Translations under genes and position numbers: made by a program
Part shown: in pieces, positions 23,471-35,100 of the stretch
How positions within the stretch are numbered: the stretch's first letter is position 1
How the letters are laid out: each line of letters starts with the position of its first letter
The notes under the pieces: model-generated
The model's database searches: none
What the model was told of the DNA's origin: nothing
What the model saw: the letters and a program-made list of their open reading frames with translations, nothing else
Assembly (NCBI GenBank): GCA_963920635.1
Contig: OY987298.1
Location: 116,426,035 to 116,490,034 of the forward strand
Origin: Pseudeuparius sepicola
Taxonomy: Eukaryota; Arthropoda; Insecta; Coleoptera; Anthribidae
Length of the DNA: 64,000 bases
Direction of reading: 5' to 3'

Positions 23471-23752
23471 TTAAGTGTAGAACGTTTCACAGTCAATTTG
23501 TTTTTCGCTTTCAAGACAAATAATAAAATAAAACTCATGTAGGTACTTGATTAGTTTGTCTAGCTTTAATATCTACTTTAGTCCTGTCTATTATTATTGT
23601 TTAATTGTGACAAGTAAAAGAATATCTTGGTCTTTTGTCTATGTATATTGCTATTTATGTTTTTATTAAACTTATTACATACATTTTAAATTGTCAAACT
23701 TTTGTTGTTTTGATAATGTTTTTATTTTCTCGTTTTACTATGTAGCTTGTAA

Positions 23753-23807
23753 ATTTTAGAACCCTGAAGATGGTTGTATATCAGCCGAAACGTTGGTGAA
23801 GACATGA
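23753..23807 (+). ncRNA. Hammerhead ribozyme motif in the PLE1 3' terminus
   Basis: Core CTGAAGA at 23764-23770, helix II GGTTG (23772-23776) with CAGCC (23782-23786) around a 5-nt loop, then GAAA (23787-23790). Helix III is the self-complementary ACGT (23790-23793), followed by T as the cleavage-site base. Helix I is ACC (23761-23763) with GGT (23795-23797); GTAAA upstream and TTTAC downstream can extend it. Hammerheads in the terminal repeats of Penelope-like elements are an established finding, and minimal helix III is a feature of that class. The self-complementary helix III suggests dimer action. Confidence 0.72.
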
Positions 23808-23882
23808 TTTAATTTTACGCTGCCCTTTTTTTACGACCCCGGATCCCAACCACTTTGTACTTAAAAAAATGAATAATAATAT

Positions 23883-23995
23883 TTCTCACCCTTACAATGC
23901 TCCAAACTAGAAGTACCCAGAAGCAACCACATGCTTGTGCGGGGTAGGGGTGGCAATTACTATTATTTAGGCTTCATTGCCATTTGCCACTATAG
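23883..23995 (-). mobile_element. SINE family S1, 3' fragment
   Basis: The reverse complement of this stretch contains CACAAGCATGTGGTTGCTTC and a TAGTTTGGAGCATTG segment, matching the 3' half of the SINE at 2124-2567. It starts just outside the PLE1 right end. No head is present. Confidence 0.65.
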
Positions 23996-23999
23996 GGAA

Positions 24000-25205
24000 G
24001 ACTTTTTATAAAATTAAAACTCGCCCATCCCTTACTACTTTACATGCTAGTCGTAATTAAACTTTGCGTTACTACACGCCTACGTGATACTAGTTTAGTT
24101 GTATTCATATTTCATTCGAAATCACGCCTTTAGAATGCAAATATTTTACTTTAATTAACGGAAAAGCGGAAAGCAAAAATTCATTGGGTGGCAATTTACC
24201 AAAATTAATATTTTAATATCTATATAAATATCATATTTAATTTGGGAAACACCTATTCAACCTATTCAAAAATAACATCTAACAGATTTTGTTAAAACTT
24301 GGTTTCTATGAAAGGTCTGGTTAGCTAACGGCTTCCAATGTCAAGAGATCAGACAAATTATAATTTAGTATCTTTTTATTAAATTTCCACACATTTTCCT
24401 CTCCTCTCACATCGTTGGCTTTATAGTTGTTCCTTTAATACTATTCGAACTTATATTTAAAAAAATTGCGCAATCTCTCTTTCGCAACACACCGCGTTTG
24501 CATTAGTTTTAGACATGCAATTTGAATATAAATAATCTCCTCCTTACTACCAAGAAGGAAGCATGTCATGTATATGCATGTATAGTATGAGTGCGATGAG
24601 AATTATGAAATATTCATATAGTATAGTTGATACTGCATTGCGCCAAATCTTGTTTCTAGCTTCTAGCCCATTATACGAGAATTAGCACCAGAATAATAAC
24701 TGTGAGTTATTACACCAGTAGGCGGTCGTTAAGAACTGGTGGAGGATGAAGTGGAGTTATGGGCCAATAATAGAGATAAAAAAATGTATTATAAAATGTA
24801 TTTCAAAATGTTCTCAAGACTAAAGCAGTTCCAACAGAGTTTTGAAAATTTGTTTAAGGGGTATGATTAAAAAATTATATAAAAATACCATTTCCAAAAA
24901 TTTAAAATTTGAGCTTATGGCAACATTTTCTAATTCCACCACTTTCTAATTCCACCGAACACGATTCCATCCTATTGTAACGAAAAATACCTCTAAAGTT
25001 GTTATATCAGATTTCAATGCACAAGTTTGCACTGTTTTCTAACCTACTCAAAGATTTAGGAGATACATTTTAAGTTTTGGTATTCTACTTACAGTTTTAT
25101 ATTTTTTATGATTGGTTTAGAAACATTTTCCGTCACATCTTTGTTAGCCTGAGGAACCCAGGGCCTCATTTTATTTTAGTTTTCATTGTTTTCCCTGTAG
25201 AGTTC
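24000..25205. other. No gene recognised
   Basis: About 1.2 kb of AT-rich sequence without an open frame above 60 codons and without clear repeats. Confidence 0.45.
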
Positions 25206-25209
25206 CCAT

Positions 25210-25306
25210 AAATTTCTAGAAATTTGCTAGAACTTTATGATTTGTGCATCTATCATTGTCCTGGAATATTCTAGAGTAGTCTCCGGTCTTCCATTGGAGT
25301 GTATAA
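25210..25306 (+). promoter_or_regulatory. Cluster of heat-shock-element-like sites with a TATA-like motif
   Basis: TTTCTAGAAATTTGCTAGAAC near 25213-25233 and GGAATATTCTAGAG near 25262-25275 fit inverted nGAAn/nTTCn units bound by heat-shock factor. TATAAG follows at ~25302. No gene is recognisable downstream, and a minus-strand frame at 25392-25580 is unassigned. Short AT-rich palindromes can arise by chance, so this is a weak call. Confidence 0.3.
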
Positions 25307-25639
25307 GCCCTGGGAATTGGGCCTGGTTGTTTTTGAAGGTTATAACGCGATTTTAGTGCGATTTTTTTTGAAGCTGATAAAATATTCTTGGTCAGTGACA
25401 GTACTTGACAAGTTTATTTGTGAAAGCTAAACAATAAAGGTGGTAACCAAGGCAACGAGTTTTTACGTTGAGATTCAGTACACTACATTTACAAATGTAA
25501 AAAAACATTAAAAGATGCCAAAACACCGAAATCGCAAACACAAAAACACGCCGCGTTGTCGTTACATTTTGACTTGACATTTATCATTCTGTTATTTCAC
25601 TTTGACTTGAATACCTACTTATTTCTTATCTACGGACTT

Positions 25640-25823
25640 TACAATAAAGGAGACAGATTTATTCTCCGAAAGCTCAGGAAACAAAGTTGTTAAAGTTATT
25701 TTTTGAGTTAACGTTCAAAGTTTCGTTCTTTGAATATTGGGCATTTATTCGTGGAAACTTGAAAGGTTCTTTAGATCGGTTTAGGTCAGGTTTTTGTGGC
25801 GGAAAAACCAATTAAAAATACAA
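25640..25823 (+). repeat. Dispersed ~185-bp repeat (inverted copy at 27325-27510)
   Basis: Contains CTCCGAAAGCTCAGG, AAAGTTATTTTTTGAGTTA, AAAGTTTCGTTC and a GGCGG.AAAAACCAATTAAAAA end. The reverse complement of 27325-27510 carries all four blocks in the same order. It is a small dispersed element, possibly a Penelope terminal repeat or SINE-like unit; the class is unresolved. Confidence 0.7.
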
Positions 25824-25981
25824 TGGATCTGTTTGCGCCACAAGGACATTTCCATCAATATTTAGAGCAAAGACATGGGCTCCACCTTCTCAAAGTTACA
25901 AGTCCTGTGCAAGCATGTGGCAACACCGCAGCGGGATGGTTCAACAATTTTTATAATTATAGTAGGTTAAGTAGGTAAGTA

Positions 25982-26320
25982 TGATAAAATTTCACGTCCC
26001 CAATAGATTTCTACAGAAAGAATGTTAGCGGCTTTATGGGACTATAAATTTTGGCAACTGGTAATATCATATCAACATCCAAGTTCTAATGCATGTGCCG
26101 GTGTTTTCATATTTGAATCGTTCGAGAAGGTAGACTACGATAGCTGTTTCCCCTTATTAGGTTCATCAAGGCAGCCATAACCTTCCCGAACGACTCAAAC
26201 CGAAACGGTAGCACTTATAATAGTGTAACTTGCACTTGGAGGTGACAAACCAACCAGTGGCCCCATAAAGCCGCTAACTTTCTTTCTATAAAAATATATT
26301 GGGGACGTGAAATTTTATCA
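25982..26320. mobile_element. MITE, ~340 bp, with nested inverted repeats
   Basis: GATAAAATTTCACGTCCCCA near the left end is mirrored by TGGGGACGTGAAATTTTATC at the right. Further inside, GTTAGCGGCTTTATGGG is mirrored by CCATAAAGCCGCTAAC, and TCGTTCGAGAAGGT pairs with ACCTTCCCGAACGA. The whole element can fold into one long hairpin. No coding content. Confidence 0.8.
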
Positions 26321-26699
26321 TCTTTTTAATATTTCTACGGCTATAAGATGCAAGTTACACAAGGATAGGGCTCCCGGTCAGGTCCTTGTTGATTTCCACA
26401 AATTTGGAAGATACAGTGGTGAAAACCCCCAGATTCCAAATTTCAAGAAATTATTCCGACAAATTATACTTTTTACACTGCATCAAAATTGCAAAAAATC
26501 AAAATTTCAATTTGAGTTCAGCTATTAAGGTGGCTATGGAAACAAGTGAAAATGGTAAAAAGAGGTCCACAGGGGACAATAGTAATAAACCTGATCGGAA
26601 ACTTTACTCGGTTTCTCTTTTCATTATTGCTGTACAGTACAAATTTTATGCCATTTGAGACGCAAGAGAGCTCGCTGCCGTAGCAGGAATTTTGATAGA

Positions 26700-27545
26700 G
26701 TTAAACTTAGACAGATTAACAAATGTCAATGATTAGTTGAGGAAAGGCATAGTGTGGAACTGAATCAAATAGACAATGATTTTGTCAATAGAACAGTAAT
26801 TAATTTATCTAAACAAAAAATTTACAATTTAAGAAAGTTAGTTTTGGCTATAAAGGGTTAAAGTTTTCTGTTGTTGACAACACAATTTCTGAGCTTCATA
26901 TACTTACTTAGTAGCATCCGTGGAGGAAACAGCTCAGGCATTCATTACCTGAGGAACTAGGTCAAGAATTATTTAGCCAGGTCAAAAATAATTTTAGACA
27001 AAATTTAAACCAAAGTCAAATATTTCAAAAGAAGAAAAGCAGCAATTATAGATTCCTTAAATCAGATAGAATAATTAAAATATTACCAACAGATAAGGGA
27101 AATGCAACTGTTATTTTAGAGAAAACTGTATAATAAAAAATTAAATGATTTATTATATGAAGGAACTTACACTAGGAAAAAAAAAACCTACAATTTCAAT
27201 AGAAACTAGAATATACAAAACATTCTATATAAATACACAAAGACAAAGGACACTTTTAACTGCGTATCATTCAAAACCTCCACATTTATCTGGTTTACCT
27301 AAAATACAAAAAACTAACATTTCTATTTAATTTTTAATTGGTTTTTTTCGCCACCAAACTGATTGAAAGACAACTTTTTCAAGTTGCCTCGAAAATTCAT
27401 AAATTATTAACACTGAACGAACGAAACTTTAAACGTGTAACTCAAAAAATAACTTCAACAAATTTGTTTTCTGAGCTTTCGGAGGATAAATCAAATAAAT
27501 TTTAGAAAATAACTAACATTTCTCTTCGCCCTATTGTATTTTTAA
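26700..27545 (+). pseudogene. Penelope-like element PLE3, N-terminal remnant
   Basis: Decayed coding sequence in several frames. KILPTDKGNATVILEK at ~27073-27128 and then YNKKLNDLLYEGTY, followed by HLSGLPKIQKTNIS at 27283-27327, are the pre-palm segments of Penelope reverse transcriptases (usual form: DKGNATV, then GLPKIHK). A SLRPIVF piece appears at ~27522-27540, after a 186-bp interruption with target duplication. Premature stops and frame changes occur throughout, and nothing of the catalytic palm or GIY-YIG domain remains here. 26321-26700 upstream is unassigned. Confidence 0.75.
27325..27510 (-). mobile_element. Short insertion with 13-bp target duplication inside PLE3
   Basis: AACTAACATTTCT occurs at 27312-27324 and again at 27511-27523. 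Removing the 186 bp between restores the conserved PLPKIHK-to-LRPIV order of a Penelope protein. The insert is an inverted copy of the repeat at 25640-25823. A 13-bp duplication fits target-primed retrotransposition better than TA- or 8-bp-duplicating DNA transposons. Confidence 0.8.
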
Positions 27546-28613
27546 TAAAATAAAAAGTAAATATTGCAATTATTGCCATAACCTATTATACCTATAGGTT
27601 TTAATATTTTGTTTACAAATTAACAAAATTAGAAATTAGAGTAAAATAAATTAACCCCGTTAAATACCAAATTCAAAAACACAGGACTTTATTACTTTGT
27701 TTTGAAGTTTTTACGACTTAAGTTGCAGTAACGTATTTATTTTTTCATGATCTGCGTAATAGTAACTAACCAACTGCTATGTGCAAATTTGGAGGAATCC
27801 TCAATAATTTATATTGCATGAAAACCGAATATCCTACTGTGATAAACTCTGGTCCAAGTATTTCATTTCTTCGGCCATAAAATATTGCCGTATTCCCTAA
27901 AAGCTACCTACAATGAAAGTTAGGTATAAAATAAATTTCCATAAATCGGGAACCTTTATGCATGTCTTAAATCGGAGCACAAAGGGATTTCGTTTTATCG
28001 TATATTACCGTTGAGTGTTCGCAGACGTGGACATAATAAATATAGGTATTTTGTCATAACTTTTAGAACCTTTAATTTTTGTAAAGAGAAATATGATTTT
28101 TCGGGTTATTTACCCCATTTATTAGTTGTTCATGTTTTGTGTTTAAACTAGAATACTCGGGATTTATCCCTCAAAAGTTGTATTAGCCGAATAAATTAAA
28201 CTAAGATTCTTTGTATTGTTATTGACTTTGTACTCTTTTGATAGGTTTTGATACGTTTTTTTTGTCAGGTAGGTGTTCAAAATGTGCCTTGAACAATGCG
28301 GGTAACTTCGCTTTTGGGCTAAAATGATGACCAATAATTATTACTACCTATAATTTGGCATTTGTCTTCCATGGCAAGCTATGACCCAAGGAGTAGGTAA
28401 TCCCAAAAAGTCTCAGTTCTGAACGAACGGTTGGAGCGAAAAAATGCGTACAAGAAGAGATAAAAAGCAGGTTTGAGAAGCACGGTTTGTAGCGATTCAG
28501 TGTGATGAAACTACTACTGAGGTTTCTACCCACCAGCAACTTATTATTTTAAGATATGAACGAAACGGCCAAATTCACCAACGTTTTTAGAAATTTTTTA
28601 AACCCGCGTCACA
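27546..28613. other. No gene recognised
   Basis: AT-rich, with a 63-codon unassigned minus frame at 28348-28539. Confidence 0.45.
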
Positions 28614-29871
28614 TACAGGGTGTCTACTTTTAAGTGTATACAAATCGATAAAAAATGTATTTTGTGAGATATTTTCAAAAACCTTTTTTTGTTCGAAAGA
28701 TCTTCAAAAAACGCTTCTATTGACGTTTTTACTTTTGTCAAAATGCAAATCCAGGGACGGCTACGATTTTTTTTTATACTCCGATTTTCACAAAAACTAT
28801 TTAGCGATTTTTTTTATTTAAAATCTGACACAACAGCGTTAATCAAGACACCCAAAAACCCCCATATACTAAATTTGAACAAAAAATATAGAGGGTTTCC
28901 GGTTCTACACCGTGTTAGAGTTGAGCAAAATAGGAATTTTAAAGACATCTGGCGAGCCAAGTGTGCCATGGAATCCCTTCAAAACAGATGCATGGTCAAC
29001 AGGACCACTCAAAATGTTGGTGTGAAAAGATTTACTACAAAAATATACAGGGTATTTTTCTCTGAGCCATCTCAAAATTCTGAATTTTTATTAAACTTTA
29101 TACTGATCAGGAGTGCTCTGGAATCATTGAAAAAATATTAATAAACACAAAAGTAATTTATTTCTTTACAAAATGCCAACCAACAAATAAAAACAATTTA
29201 AATTATTGGGCCTTTCTCAACAAAGTCACTGTCTAAGATGATACATTTTCTGTGCGTTTCCTGTTGTGACACACCAGCCACCTTAACTGATATGGACTTA
29301 CTGACTGGCAGGCTTCTGTATTTTTTAGATTTAGTTCGTTTATAGTATGTGGAGCGGTTTTAATATACTCGATTTTTGACCCGTATAAAGTTACAAAAAA
29401 ATTCAGTAATTTGAGATGACACAGATAAGAGCACTTTGTATATTTCGTATTGGACCTTTATACACCAACAACTTGAGTGGTCCTGTTGACCATTCAACTG
29501 TTTTGAGGGGAGTCCATGGCACACTTGACTTGGCAGATGCCTTTAAAATTCCTATTTTGCTCAAGTTTGACACCCTGTATAAAGGAACTCCCTGTATATT
29601 TTTTTATTCAAATTTGGTATATAGGGGTTTTGGGGTGTTTTGATGTTTTGATTGTGGGGTCAGATTTTAAATAAAAAAATCGCTAAAAGGTTTTCGCGAA
29701 AATCGGGGGTATAAAAAACCGCAGCCGGCCCTGGATTTGGATTTTGAAAATGGCAGGAAGGTCAAAAGAAGCGGTTTTTGATGGCCTTTCAAACAAAAAA
29801 AGGTTTTTGAAAATATCTCACAAAATACATTTTTTATCGATTTGTATACACTTAAAAGTAGACACCCTGTA
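28614..29871. mobile_element. Long-TIR element (~430-bp arms), TA-flanked
   Basis: Starts TACAGGGTGTCTACTTTTAA and ends with its reverse complement. Left arm 28616-~29040 and right arm ~29440-29869 match over nearly their whole length, including the AATCGATAAAAAATG/CATTTTTTATCGATT segment and the GTGTGCCATGGAATCC/GGAGTCCATGGCACAC segment. The ~400-bp centre is non-coding. The 150-codon (28689-29141), 87-codon and 75-codon frames lie in the arms and are not considered genes. A third, partial copy is at 35969-36500. Confidence 0.85.
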
Positions 29872-31480
29872 GTGCCAATGACAGGCACAGAAATTTTGTA
29901 AATTATATATTTTTCTTTTAAGGAGCACAAATTAAAAATTGCACACCCATTCTAAATTACCACGAGCCGTCACTGCATTCAGATTTTCGGTATTTGCTCT
30001 TCACTCTTTTTATTCCATTTTCAATTTTTTAACATACTGTACAATAAATCGAACAAATAACTATATTTTCGAGGGTTTTTAATATTTTATGAAAAATGAT
30101 TATTTCTCGAAAATCGAAATTTGTTTGTCTATTTGTGGTATAAACACTCCAAACTGGAGACAACCCGTATAATAATAAGCAGTAAAATTCAAAATCGATG
30201 TTGGCCTTCGTAACAAAAAAAACGATCGGTGTAGTTAATTGCGTCGACCAGGGGCACAGAAATGTGCCACAGGAAACAGAAATGGGTTTGGCCGAACGTG
30301 AACACGCTGTATGAGGCATCGTTGTTTGAGTCACTGATTTACCTTTCCGTTGGATGCCTTTATACATCCGTTAATCTTGATTTTAAATCCCCATCTGAGT
30401 ATCTGAGAGAAATTATATTTTTAGCTTGGGACGTTTAAGTCCTAAATAAATTTAGTAAGCGAATCGTTCTCTAAAATAATATCTCGAAACCATCATTAAT
30501 CTTGTATTGGTCCTTGCGGAAAGCCATTAATAAAAGCTGTCGATATGGAGAATTTTGAACTTTAGTATACCTTAAATTTTTTCCAGCAAAATTACGCGTC
30601 GTTAGCTAAAAGAAAGAAATAAGGGAGACGAAAATATAATTTGTTTGCATTATAAGAGCGCATCGTTTGCAAACAGAGAGTGCTGTTTTTACTTGTCGCA
30701 TCGCTGCATATTTATGTATATCTAAAATACAAATATTATTCTCACAACGGTTATCATTTGGGAAACAAAGGGTTTGCAAATATTTGAAAATATTGAAGAA
30801 ATATAATATATAAAAAAGTAAAGTCTGCTTTCTGCTTTACATCACAAATGGAAATAAATATTAGAAACCGAATATATATCTCTCATTGTATTAGATACGA
30901 GTAGTTAGTGAAATAAACAAATAAATATTGCCCAATCTAATATCTAATTATATAATAATACCTGTAGATTAATTAAATATGTTTGCATTTTCTAACGGTG
31001 ACTAAAAGTACTATATGTCTAACGGTGACTAGAAGTACTATATGCATTAATATTGATCGTGAATTCTTTACGCTAAGTGAAGCGGGTATGTTCATAGTTC
31101 TGTGATCCGAGGTAAGTAATCCTCAGAGGCGTACTGCTCACGTTTGTTATTTTTGGTTCATTCACTTATGGATCTTTTGAAATCGACGCTCAGATTCAGG
31201 TGATCTGCTTCGACGGGCCTGATTTTGTACTCGTACACACAGGAATTCGGTATTTCTCGAGCCGTAACGTCATCAGATCAAAGAGACTAACTTGGATGTT
31301 TTGTGAAACGAGGCCTATAAATATCACTTCAGCCTCCGCACATAAGTTCTGTTCCATCTTGATCTTTACTAGCGAACGTTCGGTTGCAATTTCTGTCAGG
31401 TTTTAACGTGGTCTGTGGTCTCAGGTGGTTCTTCTCGTTCAGATTTTCATCCAACTTAATCTCCTACCTGAGACTATCCT
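29872..31480. other. No gene recognised
   Basis: A 112-codon minus frame (30029-30367) is unassigned. A TATAAATA at ~31315 is noted without other promoter support. A short direct repeat TCTAACGGTGACTA(A/G)AAGTACTATATG occurs twice at 30994-31044. Confidence 0.4.
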
Positions 31481-31481
31481 T

Positions 31482-32390
31482 ATAGACCGGCGGTACATGA
31501 CCAGTCAGATGAAACGTTTTTCAAATGCATGCCATTCATATACGTATATGAATATAAATGCCGTGAATGTGCCAATGAAGAGAATTTTGAAATGCATGCC
31601 AGTAGTACCAAACGAAAAGTTTTGACAAAAAGCAGCGGAAAATTATTGGCATGCAGTTTCTGCGTTCACAACAAATTTTTGTGAGCACATTAATTTGTAA
31701 AAATTTTTGGTACCTCCGAACGACTTTTAAATGCATGCCAATACGTTTTACGATAAAGTTGCACTGCCAAACGATAATTTACCGATTGCAGAACATTATC
31801 AAAAGGTATGGTACTGAACATGCAAACAATTTCAGGTATCTACGAACGATTTTCAAATGCTTGCCATTGACATATATGTTATTGGTAATGAAAAAAAAAG
31901 ATGACATTAGCTATTGGCATGCAGTTTTGGGATGCATAAAATATTTGCCGGCATCCAAATATATAACAAAAAAGTTCAAGTATCCTGAACGATTTTAAAA
32001 TGCATACCAATTAGTTTTATGATAAATTTGCACTACCAAACGACGATTTACCGATTGGCATGCAGTTCTGTAGTGCAGAACATCAAAAGCTAGCGCGAAA
32101 ATGCAAAAAATTCAGGTATCTTCGAACGATTTTAAAATGCATGCCAATCTTCTAATGATAAATTCGCACTACCAAACGACGATTTCCCGATAGGCATGCA
32201 GTTCTGTAGTGCAGAATATCATTAAATGCATCACAAACGAAAAATTTAATTGCGCACCCTTCTGCACGCGAGCCGCGCCTAAAATTATCCTCATTGACAC
32301 ATTCGTGGCATTTATATTCATATAATATATGACTGGCATGCATTTGAAAAACGTTTCATCTAACTGGTCGTGTACCGCCGCTCTATTACG
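31482..32390. mobile_element. Foldback-like element with internal ~126-143-bp repeats
   Basis: The arms (31484-31588 and 32281-32388) are inverted copies at roughly 85% by eye, ending GACCGGCGGTACATGACCAG and the mirror. Between them AAATGCATGCCAAT-type units recur at 31592, 31731, 31857, 32000 and 32137. The last two units carry four complementary pieces in interleaved order: TGCATGCC, GCACTAC, GGCATGCA, GTAGTGC. The frames in this block (up to 135 codons) are by-products. The ends lie next to TA (TATAGACCGG, CTCTATTA). No transposase. Confidence 0.7.
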
Positions 32391-33560
32391 ATTGTTTTGA
32401 GCGCAGTATTGTTGTAACTTATTTTGGTGAATTCGGTAACTACGTATTTTCGTGTGAATTGTCGGTCTTGTTGGAATATCGGAGAATGTCAGGAGGATGG
32501 CCATGTTGAAAGTCAAGGGAAACATGTGGTTGGAAAAACTGCGCTTCCATTTTCCGGAGCAACAGGACCAACGCATAGGTAGCAGGTGAGTTTTTTGAGA
32601 ATTGTCTTTGATAATTTTTTTGTTTAAAACTCACCTGGTACCTACTTACTTCTATTGCGCGTTTAGTTCTTGATTTCGATTGAATTCGATCGCTTTTAAA
32701 GCATATACCTCGACAATTAAACGTAGTTTCTTTTTCCTCTTCTTTTGTGGCTCGTTTTGTGCCCATATCGTATTGTGTACCTAATAGTGTTCTGGCACTA
32801 AATGCACAATGACATAAGTCGAGGCGCATAAAATATTCATACCTGACGGAGAGCCTTATTTTCTTTTTATTATTATGGTAATACTTTTCATAGTTGTCAA
32901 ATATTTTTACTTTAATTTAATATCGTAATTTCTGTGATTCAAGGACCAATTTAATTAATTTATGAGACCTCATATTTTTGAGTTTTGAGATTTTGTCGTT
33001 TTGAACTTTTTTGATTATCGTGTATTATCCTTATATAGTTTACTTTTGGCTAGCAAGTAGTCAAGTCACGTTTGTAATCAATTTAATAAACAGGGGGTAT
33101 ATTAATGAATATACATTTGATGTGAATTTTTTATTGTAAAATATTAACACAGACCTATATAGCTCGAAGCTATATATGTCTGTGATACTTCGATAGTCAT
33201 GTCAGGTGTTCTACTGTCAAAGTGTTCCAATTTTAAGATCATATGTACAGAACCTTAGAATTTTGAGCTTTTTGGACTTTTAACGTGTCAGTGTCGAGTT
33301 GATTGGGACTTTCTTTATGCTTTCATAGCAATTCAATTCCTATTTTAATGTTTATTAAACTCAGTCAACAATTTGCAAATTTAAATCTAACTTTTCATTG
33401 TAAACTATTGAAGTAATTCTTATTTGTTAACCAATTTAGACTTTGGTGAATAAATAACCCTTGTAAATAGTTTAAACTTGGGTTTTATTCCTTAGTGTCA
33501 ATATAGCGAGTCACAAAACCAGTGTCGATAGCCGGAGCAAAACTTTCGTTATAATGTAGT
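32391..33560. other. No gene recognised; one strong hairpin
   Basis: A 129-codon minus frame (32440-32829) has no recognised domain. ACAGACCTATATAGCT and AGCTATATATGTCTGT at 33151-33185 form a hairpin with a 3-4-nt loop. Confidence 0.45.
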
Positions 33561-33565
33561 AGGTA

Positions 33566-35100
33566 TACACTGTGTCCCGGATAAGAATGAACAGCATGGG
33601 GATATTGCAAACGGTGAGAGATAGAGCAACGGTTAAATGGGGAAAAAGTTGCGCAATTTCGAGGTCAATAAAATGGCACAAACAGATTTTTAATATCTTT
33701 TTTCGTTTTTGAGTTATTTTGAAAAAAGTAAAATTTTGCGTTTTCGATTTTATTTTTTTCTGAAGTTGTTATCACAGATAGAAAAAAAAAGAAAAACACT
33801 TTCTTATGGCATTTTTTAACGGGCTTTAAGATGGCGTTTTTAGATTTGTTCTACAACGTTTCCTTTTTGAGAAACCATCTTCAACTTTTTTTTTTAAATA
33901 CGGACCTGGATTTTTTTTTGCAGATTTTGAAAGCACTTTTCATTGCAAATACCATGATGTATGACACGAAATATTTTTAAATTGTTTTGAGGCAATTATT
34001 CTGAAAATTCCCTTTTTTTCCATTCATTTTTCTCTAATGCGGCCCTGTATTTAATAATAAGAAGTCTAAATATTAATCAGTATTGTCAACAATTTAACTT
34101 ACAACTTATCTTTCGATTATTGGAGAACCAAAAAAAAAAACGGCAAAGACTAATAACAGTCACATGCGATAATAAAAAATAAATAAAAACCCCCACCTAG
34201 AAGGCTTTGAAACAACGAAACCAACCCCTTGTCATTTGTCATAACTCCCACTGTATCATTTAGTTAACAATTTGTATCATTAGAAATGGAGGGTGCTTTT
34301 TCAAATGGGGACAAATTTAACATGTCGGCATGTTATATCTTGCGTCACAGAAATAGTGTAGAGGCCGAACGAATGTATTGTTGCAATTAATAAATAGCAA
34401 AAGTTATTGATTTCGTTGGCTTAAAGCTTTCTTCTGACAATTAGAAAAAGCTAAGAATTTACTCCAAAACACAATGCGACACTGTTTGCTGTACAACAAC
34501 ACAGGAAAACACTTACCAGACAGGGCCGTATTTAAAAATATTAAGTTTTCGAAGTAAAAATAAACTGTAAATAAATTGTTCTCATTACTGATTAATAATT
34601 AGACTTCATATTATTAAATACAGGGCCGCAATAGAAAAAAATGAATGGAAAAAAAGGAATAATCAGTATAATTGTCTCAAAACATTTTAAAAATATTTCG
34701 TGTCATACATCATGGTATTTGCAATGAAAAGTGCTTTCAAAATCTGCAAAAAAAAATCCAGGTCCGTATTTAAAAAAATTAAGTTGAAGATGGTTTCTCA
34801 AAAACGAAACGTTGTAGAACAAATCTAAAAACGCCATCTTAAAGCCCGTTAAAAGTGCCATAAGAACGTGTTTTTCTTTTTTTTCTATCTGTCATAACAA
34901 CTTCAGAAAAAAATAAAATCGAAAACGCAAAATTTTACTTTTTTCAAAATAACTCAAAAACGAAAAAAGATATTAGAAATCTGTTTATGCCATTTTATTG
35001 ACCTCGAAATTGCGCAACTTTTTCCCCATTTAACTGTTGCTCTATCTCTCACCGTTTGCAATATCCGCATGCTGTTCATTCTTATCCGGGACACAGTGTA
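33566..35100. mobile_element. Long-TIR non-autonomous element (~520-bp arms)
   Basis: The ends are TACACTGTGTCCCGGATAAG and its mirror. The arms (33566-~34085 and ~34580-35100) stay matched throughout, for example GCGCAATTTCGAGGTCAATA with its complement and the AAATACAGGGCCGCA segment near the inner edge. The identity even covers AGGTA outside the likely TA duplication. The ~500-bp core has no ORF. This is a Tc1/mariner-type derivative or MITE with unusually long TIRs. Confidence 0.85.

Larger units (their letters stand above)
22444..23856 (+). mobile_element. Penelope-like element PLE1, internally deleted, with inverted termini
   Basis: Terminal inverted repeats: left arm 22444-22592 starts AAAGTGGTTGGGA, and right arm ~23622-23856 ends CCCAACCACTTT. 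The arms match closely except that the left lacks a 66-nt block present in the right (23750-23815), which is exactly the hammerhead-bearing segment, and the right has two short extra stretches. Between them lies a decayed Penelope polyprotein. Inverted or partial terminal repeats are known for Penelope-like elements. Confidence 0.85.

Noticed and set aside
25640..25680. Fourth hammerhead motif at CTCCGAAAGC
   Set aside because: GGAGA/TCTCC can pair before GAAA, but the CUGANGA core is not present and the 27325-27510 copy does not preserve the pairing.
28689..29141. 150-codon ORF as a gene
   Set aside because: Lies mostly in the arm of a long-TIR element and has no recognisable domain.
32152..32829. 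ORFs of 63-135 codons as genes
   Set aside because: The first two lie in the internal repeats and arm of the foldback element; the 129-codon frame is unassigned and compatible with chance.
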